DNA of 64,000 bases from Salvia splendens (taxonomy: Eukaryota > Streptophyta > Magnoliopsida > Lamiales > Lamiaceae): NCBI RefSeq assembly GCF_004379255.2, contig NC_056035.1, positions 37,514,773 to 37,578,772 on the forward strand, read 5' to 3'. Numbering within the stretch: the stretch's first letter is position 1; every line of letters starts with the position of its first letter. Shown here piece by piece: positions 48,041-58,479 of this stretch. The notes under the pieces were generated by a model. The model was given only the letters and a program-made list of their open reading frames with translations. It was not told where the DNA came from and did not search any database. The position numbers and the translations under genes are program-made.

Positions 48041-48436
48041 ATGGATGCTTATCCCGACTCTCCAACTCGTTTTTTATCGATGGATCTGGACGATCTCGTC
48101 GTCCCAGACACCCCAGATCATCTATGGGGTTCTGAGTTCGCCTTCGACGCCGGAGATCAAGTTGACACCGTTGTCCCCGAAACCCAAGCTGATCTCTTCA
48201 TACCCGTAGACGTGTGGCCTTCTCACTGTGGCATCGTGTACGATGACCGTGGTTGCCCCTACTACGGGCCACCACCACCAGCCACCCCCTACGCCGGGCC
48301 ACCACCACCAGCCACCCCCTACAATGGGCAACCATCCTCCACCAACGTCCAAGCTACAGCCGCCCCCATCGTGTATTCCGACTTCGAGAGGCAGATTCTT
48401 GCTATTTTGCTGCCTGGGTTTTTAGATTTAATCTAA
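48041..48436 (+). CDS. Second ORF inside the mariner, 131 residues, unrecognised
   Basis: The plus frame opens upstream at 47798, but the ATG at 48041 (MDAYPDSPTRFL) starts the better-looking part. The product is acidic at the N-terminus (SMDLDDLVVPDTPDHLWGSE), then has two copies of YxGPPPPATPY and a short hydrophobic C-terminus. It reads away from the transposase gene, so the two would be divergent to convergent from the two ends of the element. The region upstream (47880-48040) is CT-rich and 5'-UTR-like. It could be a captured host exon, an accessory transposon gene or a chance frame; I recognise no family. Confidence 0.4.
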   Translation: MDAYPDSPTRFLSMDLDDLVVPDTPDHLWGSEFAFDAGDQVDTVVPETQADLFIPVDVWPSHCGIVYDDRGCPYYGPPPPATPYAGPPPPATPYNGQPSSTNVQATAAPIVYSDFERQILAILLPGFLDLI

Positions 48437-48475
48437 GTATGTTGTCCCTCAATTTGGTTGTGTTGTTGATTGTGT

Positions 48476-48765
48476 CATTGGGTTGGAGGCAGTTGTGTTT
48501 GATGTGTTTGTTTGGGTTGGAGGCTGTGGTTGTGTCATTTGGGTTGGAGGCTGTGGTTGTGTCATTTGGGTTGGAGGTTGTGGTTGGGTCAGTTTGGGTT
48601 GGATGCTGTGTTAATTTGTTTGGGGGAAGGGAGTATGGTTGTTGGAGTTATTGTGTGGGTTGGAGGCTGTGGTTATTTGTTTGGGGGAAGGGAGTTTGGT
48701 TGTTGGAGTGATTGTGTGGGTTGGAGGTTGGTTGGAGGCTGTGTTAATTTGTTTGGGGGTTCTCT
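48476..48765. repeat. Minisatellite of GGGTTGGAGGCTGTGGTTGT units inside the mariner
   Basis: 27-bp units (GGTTGTGTCATTTGGGTTGGA) at about 48505-48600, then longer TTTGTTTGGGGGAAGGGAGT units at about 48617 and 48678. G/T-rich on the plus strand. Confidence 0.85.
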
Positions 48766-48947
48766 GGTTGTTGGATTAATTGATGGTTGTATATTGTTCC
48801 TTGTGATGTGTTGCATGCTGATACTCTTTGGCCCTGTGATGATTTGTTGTGTGCTGATATTACTGATACTTTATGCATGATAAAGCCACCCCTCTAGTTA
48901 GGTATGGAGGCTTATTTGTGAGTTCATTTAAACACTAAGATCTAAGG

Positions 48948-49145
48948 GATTACAAAAGCCATACACTGACATTACAAAAGCCACCCCTTTACAAGGTTTG
49001 GAGGCTGCCCTATGATGACAATTTTCTGAGGGATTAGGTTTCAGAAGCCACCCCTTTACAAGGTTAGGAGGCTGCCCTATGATGATAATTTTCTGAGGGA
49101 TTAGGATTTTAGAAGCCACCCCTATACATGTAGGTTTGGAGGCTG
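48948..49145. repeat. ~65-bp tandem repeat inside the mariner, about three copies
   Basis: Units carry AAGCCACCCCTTTACAAGGT, GGAGGCTGCCCTATGATGA and ATTTTCTGAGGGATTAGG. A related TGATGAAAATTTTCTGAGGG occurs inside the transposase gene at about 50709-50728. Confidence 0.85.
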
Positions 49146-49244
49146 TACAAAAGATGTCAAAAAACAGTTGATAGCATAAGCCACACCTAATCTTGAGGCT
49201 TACACACCCAACTGCCAAAAAATGCTTCCTAATGACTGAAATTA

Positions 49245-50864
49245 TTAACCTACAGCCCTACATATATGTGAGATGTCATATGCTGTGCCAGCATCATTTT
49301 CACTCTGTTGGAGGTATGCCACTGCAGCCTTGACAACATGTTCTTCAACCTCTAGAGTGTGTGGAAGTATGCCCATCCTTGACAACCTATCTTTGTTGAT
49401 GTGTGGAGTTTTGTAGCCATTTCCCCCTTCCACTTTCAAGATCTCTGTTAAACAAGTTTGAAGAGTTAGAAACACTTTGTTGAGTGTTTGTGCACTAAGT
49501 TCTTCAAATGAGCTTTGCACATTGCTCAACAAGTCATCCACTCCCCCTAGCCAGCTTGTCATCTTGTATAGACTGTATTGCTCTGAAAAAACCTAAATCC
49601 AAGACATTACAATCTGGGGAATTGGGTGGTTGACAAATGATATGGAATGTGAAGCCATCTGTGTTTGCAATTGCCTGAAATTCTGCATCATTATGCATGA
49701 TGTGGGGTCTTGCATTGTCTTGTTGTATGAATATGTCCTTGCTTATGTTATCTGGCCATTTAGCCTTGATTGTTGGTATGATCTGCATAAGGGGTGCTTA
49801 TGTGAGTTCTGGATTATGAAAAGGGAACAAAAATAGTGTACCTTTTGAATACGGCAGTCTCTCATGACTTCCTTGTTCACTGATTGAATTGGCTTTGTCT
49901 CTAAGGTGCCATTTGCTCTGTTCTTGGATTTTCTCTGTGCTGGCTCTTTTGTTGTGAATGGAAAGATGCCTATTTTTCCATCAAATATGACATCCCCATC
50001 TTCTCCAAAGTATGGTCTGCAAACAGCACACATAAACATCACCTTTGTTATAAACCGCTTTGACTTACATGACCTATATGGTTCGTCCTCATCTGGCAGC
50101 AGGTAGTATCTATCCGTAGTCTTTGTCATGAAAAACCATTTTTCATCTATGTGCACTACATTGTGCATTGTGTGGTATTTGAGCATACCATTGTGCACCT
50201 GAGGCTGAACATGAATGAGACCCCATTTCATTCTTGCTAACTTGTTTGCGGCAGTAAGTTGGGGTTTCACAGCATTTGTGTGTGGCCTCAGTTCCCCTGC
50301 TTTCACTTTTCTGCCCACTGCACTCTTACTTAACTCCAGTTTGGCAGCCAACTTGCGGATGGTTGATCTTTCAAGGAATGAAAGAGCTCTTACTCTGTTT
50401 GAATCAAGCTGAATTCTATCTTTGCGCTTGAATCCTTTAACACGATCTTGTATGCTCACAGGTACTCCAAGCTGGATTTGGTGGCTTGTCTCTGCCCAGA
50501 TTCTGTGCACAGTCTTCGTGCTCACTCCAAAGTCCTTTGCTGTCTTCACAAAACCTCCATATGCTACTTTACCTTCATAGCTCAGTTGTAGCAGCCTTTG
50601 AGCTATCAGATTTTTGGTGTCCACTCCTACAATGCGCGAGTTTTTGTCGCCGGTGATATCTCCGTCACTGTCTCCGGCACTGCCTCCAGCAGCATACTCC
50701 ATTGCCCAATGATGAAAATTTTCTGAGGGCAATACTTCTATTAATCTCATTTTGTTTAGTAGGTATGCCTTTGTAGCTAGTGATAGTTGGCCATACCCTA
50801 CTACATTCCCTCCAAAAAAAATTTGTTTTAAGTTTAGTTTGATTTTAGATTTCCCTCCAAGCAA
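49245..50864 (-). pseudogene. Mariner-like DD39D transposase, one intron, one frameshift
   Basis: The transposase would cut and paste mariner/Stowaway elements at TA. Exon 1 is 49842-50864 (341 codons): helix-turn-helix segments near VSTKTVHRIWAETSHQ and STIRKLAAKLELSKSAVGRK, then the first catalytic Asp in HIDEKWFF. A 59-bp GT..AG intron (49783-49841) leads to exon 2 with the second Asp in QQDNARPH and the third in NVLDLGFF. I count 39 residues between the second and third Asp, the plant DD39D signature. The frame then breaks at a run of five G's near 49540-49560 (minus CTAGGGGGAG), and the C-terminal ~90 residues (to 49245) continue in another frame. One extra base explains it. All catalytic residues lie before the break, so a truncated protein keeps them. 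Confidence 0.9.
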
Positions 50865-51217
50865 TTGTAATCATCAGTAGACATACATTGAGAAGTTGTA
50901 GTGTGTGGAGTTTTATAGAAGAGGCAATTTGGTTTGAAAAAGCAGTGAATGTGTATAATCTGGAGCATTGTCAATTGAGGACTTTGAATTTCAATTTATG
51001 CACACTAAAACACTAATTACAATTAACAAAACTTAATTTTCCAAATTTAATTATCCTCAATTCATCACTAATGCAAGATATTCATCAAAATACCAGATAA
51101 ATACACAAGGTGGGACCCACTTTTCACTACCTACATTCATTTAAATCAAAGTCAAACAACATTTCTTAAACCCGTGCCCGGTCAAACTGACCCGAATTAT
51201 GTGGGACGGAGGGAGTA

Positions 51218-52689
51218 TTTCATACTTCTACTAGTTTGCATGGAGTACATAAAATGTCAGAATGAGACTGTGGTTACATGCATTTGGACTTCTGGGTAGG
51301 TAAGTCTAAAAATCACATTATTTGTTTTCACTATATACTGATAATTAATTAGGAGATCTGGAATAAATTTTTAAATACAATTATTTCTTATGCATCGAAA
51401 TGTTAAATATATTACTCGTAAACGTCAATTTCACTGCTCCGACAAGCATATGATAAAAAACTCTAGCTGTTTTTAAAGTGTTTTATAAATATCCAGCCAT
51501 TAAACTACTCCAGTCGGTAATAGAAATATGTCATTTAGAGTTAATACGAATTTTAATGTTTAATTGTTAAAGTAAAAGAGAAAGATAAAAATTGTTGAAA
51601 TTGTTTAGTGATGATGGGACTCATAAATGATAAAACAAAAGAGAAAAAGAAAAAAGTTACATTATAAATATGAACTGTTTGTATGAGACGTATGAAAAAG
51701 ATAATATGGCATATTTTTATAGGATAGCGAAAGTATAATATTTTCTCGTGACTTTCGCTGTACTAACAACTAATGAAAGTAGATTACGCAACTTGACATT
51801 TAAATAACGACATATATATAGCTGTCACACACTCTCAAAATATAATATTCATACATGCCAAGAACTATGAGATTAATTAAAAAGTATTTTGATTGAGGCA
51901 ATTTGAGATTAATTAATTAAAAAAAACTTTGTTTGCTAGATTAACTAAATGTATTGGGGAAAGGATGAGATTAACTACACAAACTTTGTTTGTTAGATTA
52001 ACTCAAAAGTCTTTTGATGAGGTTTAAAAACTAGTTATTGAGATAGTTGGTGAATGTACTTATTTTGAAAAAACAACTTTGATTCGGACTATAAGAAAAT
52101 CATATGTGATGTGATCTAACTAAATGTAAAATGAAAATGGGGAAATCAAATACTATAAGATTCTTTGTTGCAAATAGTTGCCATACTAATTAGATCCATA
52201 AACTTTATAAATATATTATTGAAGATAAATCAAGAAATTCGATCCGTTTTACATGTACTAATCCGTGACACGAATCATAAACTTCTGATTATAAATATAT
52301 TATGGATTTTGCATCCTCCATTAGGCAGCTCCGAATCATTATTTGAAAGTGAGATGTAAATGGAGTATTAAATTCCACCTTACCGACATTAATTAGCTTT
52401 TCATATGAAAACAATTGAATCAGATCACACTATCATACATTTGTCACCCTTTTTAGCATTACTCCCTGCCAATAATGTTGATACTAAATGCCACAAATTA
52501 TTAAATATAATTAATATATAAGTGAAGTGAAGTGAAGACAAAAATTATTAGGATTTTTTTATTCAATAAGAAATTTATCAAAAATAAAGTATAACTAAAG
52601 TTTTATGGACGTATAAAAATAATTAAAAAAAGACTATTAGCTATTATTAGGTATGTACGGATACAATATTTTCTATGATTGATTACATT
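51218..52689. other. AT-rich intergenic DNA with an old MITE
   Basis: Positions 51508-51735 are a copy of the family at 59124-59343 (shared GAAATATG, TTTTAATGT, GACTCATAAATGATAAA, ATATGAACT). The rest shows no gene. Confidence 0.5.
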
Positions 52690-53110
52690 TAAGTAAGAAT
52701 AAGAAACAACAGTTACATGATGCATAAAACAACATAAATAATGCATTCAAATAGCCAAATAATGAACAGAATCACTCAAGTAATGAACATATAAAAATAT
52801 TTCATTCAATCTTAGACTCATGTACAACAGCAGTTAAATGATGTATAAAACATGAAAAATAATGTATAGAAATAGCTACATAATGTACAGATCCAGGCTA
52901 GTTATGAATATAAATATATTCCATTCACTCTTTAACCCATGTACAATAGCAAGCACTTGATGCATGAAACAAGTATATAATGCATAGAAATAGTTAAATA
53001 ATGTACAGATCCATTAAAACAATTCACATATAAATATTGCATTCAAGTAATGACCACACAAACATTGCATTCAAGTAATGACCACACAAACATTACATAA
53101 TGTACAGATC
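52690..53110. repeat. ~120-bp tandem repeat, about three copies
   Basis: Units share TGATGCATAAAACA-like, AATAATGTATAGAAATAGCT-like and AATAATGTACAGATCCA, with starts near 52707, 52826 and 52947, then shorter CATTCAAGTAATGACCACAC units. Confidence 0.8.
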
Positions 53111-53194
53111 CAGTCAAGTAAACACCAAGAACCATACTGTACACCACGCCATATAATAATGTACAAATAATCCAAAAAATATACAAGCAAATGC

Positions 53195-53740
53195 AAGTAA
53201 TTGCTCACCTGCATCCTGGGTTGGTTGGCTTTTGATATGCATGCCTCTCTTCGTCATTGCAGATCTGTGAGACGAACCACAAATCAAAATCGGATACGAT
53301 TTTCACTACCAAATCGCTCAATAGACAATAGTAAACCAGTCATTAACTACAAACTTCAATACTGTACATAACCCTAACAAAATCAAAAACGATTCTAAGA
53401 TTTACGAAAATTCTCGGCAAAAACGAGTTTGTAAAACGTAATATTGTTTGGGAGAAAACATTGGATCGTCGATCCAGCGGTGAAAATCGTCGATTAACAC
53501 TGTGTATTACGAAAAACTGAAGCATTTAAACCTTACCTTGTTGTCGATTTGAACTTGATGGTCGCCGGCGAAGGGAGTGTGGTTTCGGCTGTGATTCGCC
53601 GGCGGCTAGGGTTTGGAAAATGGGGGAATTGAGGGAGACAAAATTTTGATTCTGGGTTGAGGAGAGTGACGGTTGGAGTGAGAGGGGAAGTGAGGAGATG
53701 GAAGGTCAATGAAAATCCCACTGAAATCTCGTTCATTCCG
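53195..53740 (-). other. Gene-5'-end-like fragment with splice signals
   Basis: On the minus strand the stretch looks like the start of a gene: a CCCTAGCCGCCGGCGAATC-type 5' UTR or exon, a donor ACAACAAG|GTAAGG at about 53538-53545, an acceptor TTGCAG near 53261, a short exon (MTKRGMHIKSQPTQDAG from about 53253) and another donor-like GCAG|GTGAGC near 53206. It runs straight into the tandem array. This could be a gene fragment carried by a transposon. The product is not recognised. Confidence 0.35.
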
Positions 53741-53913
53741 TTTTAATTCATTGTTGTTTTATAATTATACCCATATAATGCACAGAATGAGCCTAATAAT
53801 GCAACACAAGATCATTATTAAGCTTCTCATCCGGATTGTCCATCCCTCAAATCTAACGGTTCCAATTAAGAAGGAACTTAAATCTAAGGGAGGAAAAGGA
53901 GATTAACACTTCC

Positions 53914-53922
<9 letters not shown>

Positions 53923-53969
<47 letters not shown>
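53923..53969. repeat. (TA)n microsatellite, left of an inverted-repeat element
   Basis: Uninterrupted TA run following CATATACATATATA. Confidence 0.95.
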
Positions 53970-53974
<5 letters not shown>

Positions 53975-53984
53975 ATTATATATC

Positions 53985-54215
53985 AAACTAGTTTTAAACA
54001 CTAAACGCCAAACACATCATTATATAATAATGCAGAGTTCATTACAACTTTATTTGTAGTTCATTATAGGGAATTCTAAGATTTAAAAACAATGACATCA
54101 TCATGCATAATTTAGAAATCTGAAGTTCATTATATGTTTGTTATTAGTTCATTATAATGAACTACATGTTATCATATAATGATGTTGTTCGGCGTTTAAG
54201 GTTTAAGAGTGGTTC
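53985..54215. mobile_element. Inverted-repeat MITE-like element lying between two (TA)n tracts
   Basis: The left arm TTTTAAACACTAAACGCCAA then ACACATCATTATAT is the near reverse complement of the right arm ending TATAATGATGTTGTTCGGCG then TTTAAGGTTTAAGAG. The interior has repeated GTTCATTATA. TA tracts at 53923-53969 and 54233-54270 flank it, like Micron-type elements described in rice that sit inside TA microsatellites. Edges approximate. Confidence 0.55.
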
Positions 54216-54230
54216 GGTATTGATCACAAT

Positions 54231-54232
<2 letters not shown>

Positions 54233-54270
<38 letters not shown>
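54233..54270. repeat. (TA)n microsatellite, right of the inverted-repeat element
   Basis: TA run following ATCACAATCC. Confidence 0.95.
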
Positions 54271-54272
<2 letters not shown>

Positions 54273-54525
54273 TTAAGGGGAACATTAGTATGGTTCCATA
54301 TTTAGAGTTATAACATATTTTCATCCTTATATTATCACGAGACACGTATAATATAAAATAATAATAAATATATATTGCAGATAGATTTCCGCAGATTACA
54401 TCACGAACGGTCTATTTTGCATTATAGCCAATTTATTTTGTATAAAATCAGTCTATATCCATAATGTAAAAATTAAATGTTTATAATGCAAAATAGAAAG
54501 TTTATAATGTAATATGTGGAACTTA

Positions 54526-55285
54526 GAGTGTCCACTATAAGGCGGACACTCCAATAGCCCCGCCCCAGTTTTTGTCCATAGCCCCAGTTTTTGTCCATAG
54601 CCCCAGTTTTTTTGTCCATAGCCCCAAAATTTTGTTTCCGCTACTATGGTGGACACTTCCAATAGTCTCCAAATTTTATAATCAAATTTCATTTTAAAAT
54701 GTTTTTAGTTTCAATCAAGTATAATTAAAATCATCGCAATGTAAATAATTAGAAAACGAGGTAATTGGGGCCGAATATTCGTTGTATTGCAAAAGGGTAA
54801 AATTATACAACGAATATTTAAAATAAAATACAACTAAAAACTCTGCCACCGTCTACTCGATGTCGGAGTCGGCTTCCTCGTCTTCTTCTTCTTCTCCTCC
54901 TCCTCCCTCGCTGCTGCCGGTCGCGGTTTCCCCCCGGAGCATCATCAGCCAACCCTAGCCGTGCATTTTTAGAGAGTGAAAGTGTAGATAGTGAATGGAG
55001 GGATTGTGTGAAAATGGTGAAAAAATAGGTGGTGGAGAGTGGTATTTATAGAGGTAATTAAAAAATAATAATAAATAAATAATCCACTGAGGACCGCAGG
55101 CGCGCCTATCGCCGAGCACTATGGCCGGCGCGCCTATAACCGCGGTGAAAGGACGTCCGGCGCGTCTTCGCCCTCGTTTCGCCGAATGCCCGTCCGCCCT
55201 GGGGGCGGACGTTGCCTGCACTATAGACCGCCCCGGGACCGCCCCTGCCGAGGCTATAGGCGCGGCGGTCCCATAGTGGACACTC
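54526..55285. mobile_element. PIF/Harbinger-like non-autonomous element (760 bp)
   Basis: Inverted ends GAGTGTCCACTAT (left) and ATAGTGGACACTC (right), with TTA duplications at 54523-54525 and 55286-55288. Inside are a CCCAGTTTTTGTCCATAGC tandem repeat (54565-54630), a serine/glutamate-coding-like CT-rich stretch (54860-54925) and a GC-rich right arm (55090-55270). A 3-bp TTA duplication is the Harbinger hallmark. No transposase. Confidence 0.85.
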
Positions 55286-55288
55286 TTA

Positions 55289-55712
55289 TACTGCTAATTT
55301 TCTTTTCATTGCATCATTGTTATTTGCACTATTCACGTCAAGTGGCCATATGAAGTTGAAAATACATCATAATTTCAAGATTAGTTATTCTTTAAAGACT
55401 TTTATGTAAACCGTGCATCAATGCATATAGTCTCCCCGTCCATTATTATTTATTATTAGTTTTTTTTTCTTCCATCCGTTAATACTTATTTCACTTACTT
55501 TTTTATACTTTTAGTAATGAATCAAACATTCTATTAATTCACTCCTTTCCTATTTTATTATAAAATTAAAATATAAAAATAAAATTTTTATTTTATTAAC
55601 TTTTTCAATCGTATTTTGTAATATTTATATTGAGTAAAAATGTGACTTTTAACGAGTAAGGGAGTATCTATATTCATGCTGTGTCTTTTAGCGATGCACC
55701 TAAAAAAGACGC
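55289..55712. other. Promoter-proximal AT-rich region of the DNAJ20 gene
   Basis: Positions 55428-55665 look like a worn Stowaway (GTCTCCCCGTCCATTATTAT at left, GAGTAAGGGAGTA at right). Confidence 0.45.
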
Positions 55713-55719
55713 TATAAAA
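55713..55719 (+). promoter_or_regulatory. TATA box of the DNAJ20 gene
   Basis: TATAAAA lies 66 bp upstream of the chosen ATG, so a start of transcription near 55745 and a ~40-nt 5' leader are plausible. Confidence 0.6.
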
Positions 55720-55784
55720 GCAGAAACTCCAAGTTGAGTTGAAAGAATCATTTCATTTCGAAATTACACCCAAATTTCCACAAA

Positions 55785-57355
55785 ATGAGCAGCACTCACA
55801 TAGCTCACCCGCTCCCCACAAACCGCTTCTCCTTCCCCCGCTCGACCCGACCCCTACACCAGCACCCACCCCATTCCATCTCCTTCCGCTCCCGACCCGC
55901 CCCGCTCCACATCCGATCCGCGCTCAACGGCACTCTCTCCGAAACCGCCGCCGCCATGAGTCTCTACGACCTTCTCGGCATATCGGAGACCGGCTCGCTG
56001 CTCGAGATCAAGCAAGCCTACAAGCAGCTGGCGCGGAAGTACCACCCCGACGTCTCGCCGCCGGTATTGGTGGAGGAGCACACGCAGCGCTTTATTCAGG
56101 TGCAGGAGGCCTACGAGACGCTCTCGGATCCTCGCCGCCGGGCACTGTACGACCACCACGTCGCCTCCGGGCTCCACCTCGCCTTCGCCGCCCGTCGCAA
56201 CGGCAGATTCGATGAGGTTAGTCTCCGTTAAATTGTTTAATTTTTTGTTTCCTTTCGACATTTTGTTTTGTTGTTTTTCGAATTAGGGGTTTCTGTTTTG
56301 GGGATTTTGTTAGATCCATATTTTGTCTGTCTTCTAGTATTGATTTCACTAATATTTCTATTTGTTTTACAATTGAACTATGCAGTTTTATCTGATGACT
56401 GATGTGTTTGTTGATTTATGTTGATTCTGATAGTATGATATTTGTGGATAAAATATTATATTTATCATTATGATTGTTGTTTTACAGTAAAGGTAGTTGA
56501 AGTATGAATTGAATTTTGTCGTTGTAACTATTGTGTATTAAGAAAAATATTGTGTAAAAAAATATTTGAATCCAGGTTTGTTCAACCAAAGTAGAATATA
56601 TGCATATCCAGTATAATTTATTGGCTTCCTCTGTAAAAAGTAGGGAGTGGAAGCCATTAAGTTCTACTGCTTTTGAAAATATGGTCCTCTTCCAAGTGTC
56701 TCTTTCTCTAATCACAAAAATTATTAGCTACGCAGTTATTGATTAAGTTGACTCTAAGCTAGATACTGCATACTATATGTGTGTTTATGAGTGTTGATTG
56801 TATTGATTTATCTGCTTGAGGGTGTTCGGCTACTCAATATTGAACTGTTCCGAGATTACTCCAAAGATTGAATTGACCAAAGATTACCCCAAATGTAATT
56901 CTATTTTATCAGTGGAGTCCAAGACTCATAAGCCAATACTAATACTCCTACTAAGCATTGAGATGGGTCCATCCAACCGAACAACATATGTGAGACTAGT
57001 ATTCAATCCACCAAACCCACACCTACTTGCTTCACCCCTTCTTCGACTTCATGCTCAAATCTTAACCAAGAACTTGGGATTGACTTTGTGTGTGGAGCAT
57101 TAATAATACTACTGTTTGAGATCTTGATTTTGTTGGGATGCATGTTTTAGATGCTTGGTTTTGTTTCGTCACTCCTAGTTTCAAGTACTTGCTGTCTAAC
57201 AACGCGTTTGAAAACAGGAAATGGAGGACAGAGGTGAGTGGAAGGATCGGTGGCAGTCTCAGTTGTCGGAGCTCAAGAGAAGAAGCGTGCAAAAGGAGAA
57301 CGCCGATGGCATGTCATGGGGTGCAAGGATGCGCAGAGAGAGGAACGGAGTATAG
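55785..57355 (+). CDS. DNAJ20: Chaperone protein dnaJ 20, chloroplastic (189 residues, two exons)
   Basis: Class C J-protein that brings clients to chloroplast Hsp70; in Arabidopsis J20 handles deoxyxylulose-phosphate synthase of the plastid isoprenoid pathway. Exon 1 is 55785-56216, exon 2 is 57218-57355, with GT..AG borders and phase 0 (570 nt). Residues 1-57 are Ser/Pro/Arg/His-rich with few acids, like a transit peptide. The J domain is residues 59-126 (SLYDLLGISETGS onward) with the HPD motif at 87-89. Exon 2 gives the conserved tail (EWKDRWQSQLSELKRRS, MSWGARMRRERNGV). Length and ending match the family. The overlapping frame at 55739-56215 is a shadow. No defect seen; it is likely functional. 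Confidence 0.95.
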
Positions 57356-58295
57356 TAGCCTTCTTCTACCTTTCTTTTTTTTGCTGGTTTAGAAAGGGGT
57401 GTCTGGTTTATGCTTGGTAAGAAGCCAAACCATGGTACGACGTAGATTTGACACGAATATGATGCACGGTGTAATTGTATCTGAATATATATGTAAATAG
57501 TCTTCTTTCATCGGAGTTCTGTTTTAACTATTAGTACTTCAATTCAATCTCTTCGCCCTTGATTTCAACTTCTGGAATATTGGTAACACCAAGCGCAAGG
57601 CCAAACTAATGCTATATTCACCTTAGTTTTGTAAATTTAGATTTGACCTTTTGTTTCCAATGTATTTAAAAATTACTGTACAAGCTTAATTGAGTCTAAA
57701 TGAAAACGAACCTTACAAGCATGGGTTGTGGCATATATAAAAGGGATAATTGTAATTTTAATTATAAATGTTTGTTGACATTTGTTTCATCACATAACTT
57801 TTTAAAAAGGAATATAAAATTATTAGTTTTAATTTTTGTATTTGTTTCATGACGGCTAAAATTGAAATTAATACTACTAGTAAGATAAAATCATATTACT
57901 ATATGATATGGCAACAAATCACAATATTTCAAATATATCAACGTCTTTTAATTAACATTCAAAATATGATAATGTTGTTTTGTAAAGAATGTCATTTTAT
58001 TTCCATATTATATCCTATTTTATCAGAATAATTTGATCATTGTAACATAATTAAGAAAAGTTTATAATTTTATATTTAGTTTTAAAAGTTATTTGTCAGA
58101 AATTAACTAAAAGTTATTACTCAATTGAAACTATCCCTAATAATAAAAGATATATTTATTATGGATTTTCTTGATCCAAATAACTGTAAATGGTTCATAA
58201 ATTAACGGTCTAATTAGAAATCTACCCCGGTTAGATTCGAAATATGAACCACGAATTCAATCAATAAGGGACGAATCCAATGTAGAACTTCATAA
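57356..58295. other. 3' flank of DNAJ20 and intergenic DNA
   Basis: Presumed 3' UTR followed by AT-rich sequence. No gene. Confidence 0.4.
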
Positions 58296-58297
58296 TA

Positions 58298-58477
58298 CTC
58301 CCTCCGTTCCATGTTAATAGAAGCGTTTCATTTTTTGAACTTGTAGAGGGATAATATTGTAGAGAATTCTTAATTTACATTATTCTCTTTCTTAATTTAT
58401 TCAGTTTTTACTTTAATTATTTTTTAAAAAATAAGTGTAAAAAATAGAACGCACTCTATTAATATGGAATGAGGGAG
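58298..58477. mobile_element. Stowaway-type MITE (180 bp)
   Basis: Ends CTCCCTCCGTTCCATGTTAA and TTAATATGGAATGAGGGAG, with TA at 58296-58297 and 58478-58479. Confidence 0.92.
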
Positions 58478-58479
58478 TA

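Larger units (their letters stand above)
47497..51215 (-). mobile_element. Mariner-like (Tc1/mariner) transposon with Stowaway termini, 3719 bp
   Basis: The terminal inverted repeats are at least 23 bp and identical for the first CTCCCTCCGTCCCACATAAT; TA duplications lie at 47495-47496 and 51216-51217. The element carries its own transposase on the minus strand, a second plus ORF and two internal minisatellites. Its ends match the canonical Stowaway end seen in the small MITEs at 8432, 23284, 33586 and 58298, so it is a plausible relative of the source that moves such MITEs. Full-size coding plant mariners are much rarer than their MITEs. Confidence 0.92.

Noticed and set aside
49783..49841. 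Reading through the mariner intron (the frame stays open to 49743)
   Set aside because: The read-through tail is unlike a transposase, whereas splicing at GT..AG restores the second catalytic Asp in frame.
55739..56215. 158-codon plus ORF overlapping DNAJ20 exon 1
   Set aside because: Out-of-frame shadow; the 55785 frame carries the J domain and splices correctly.
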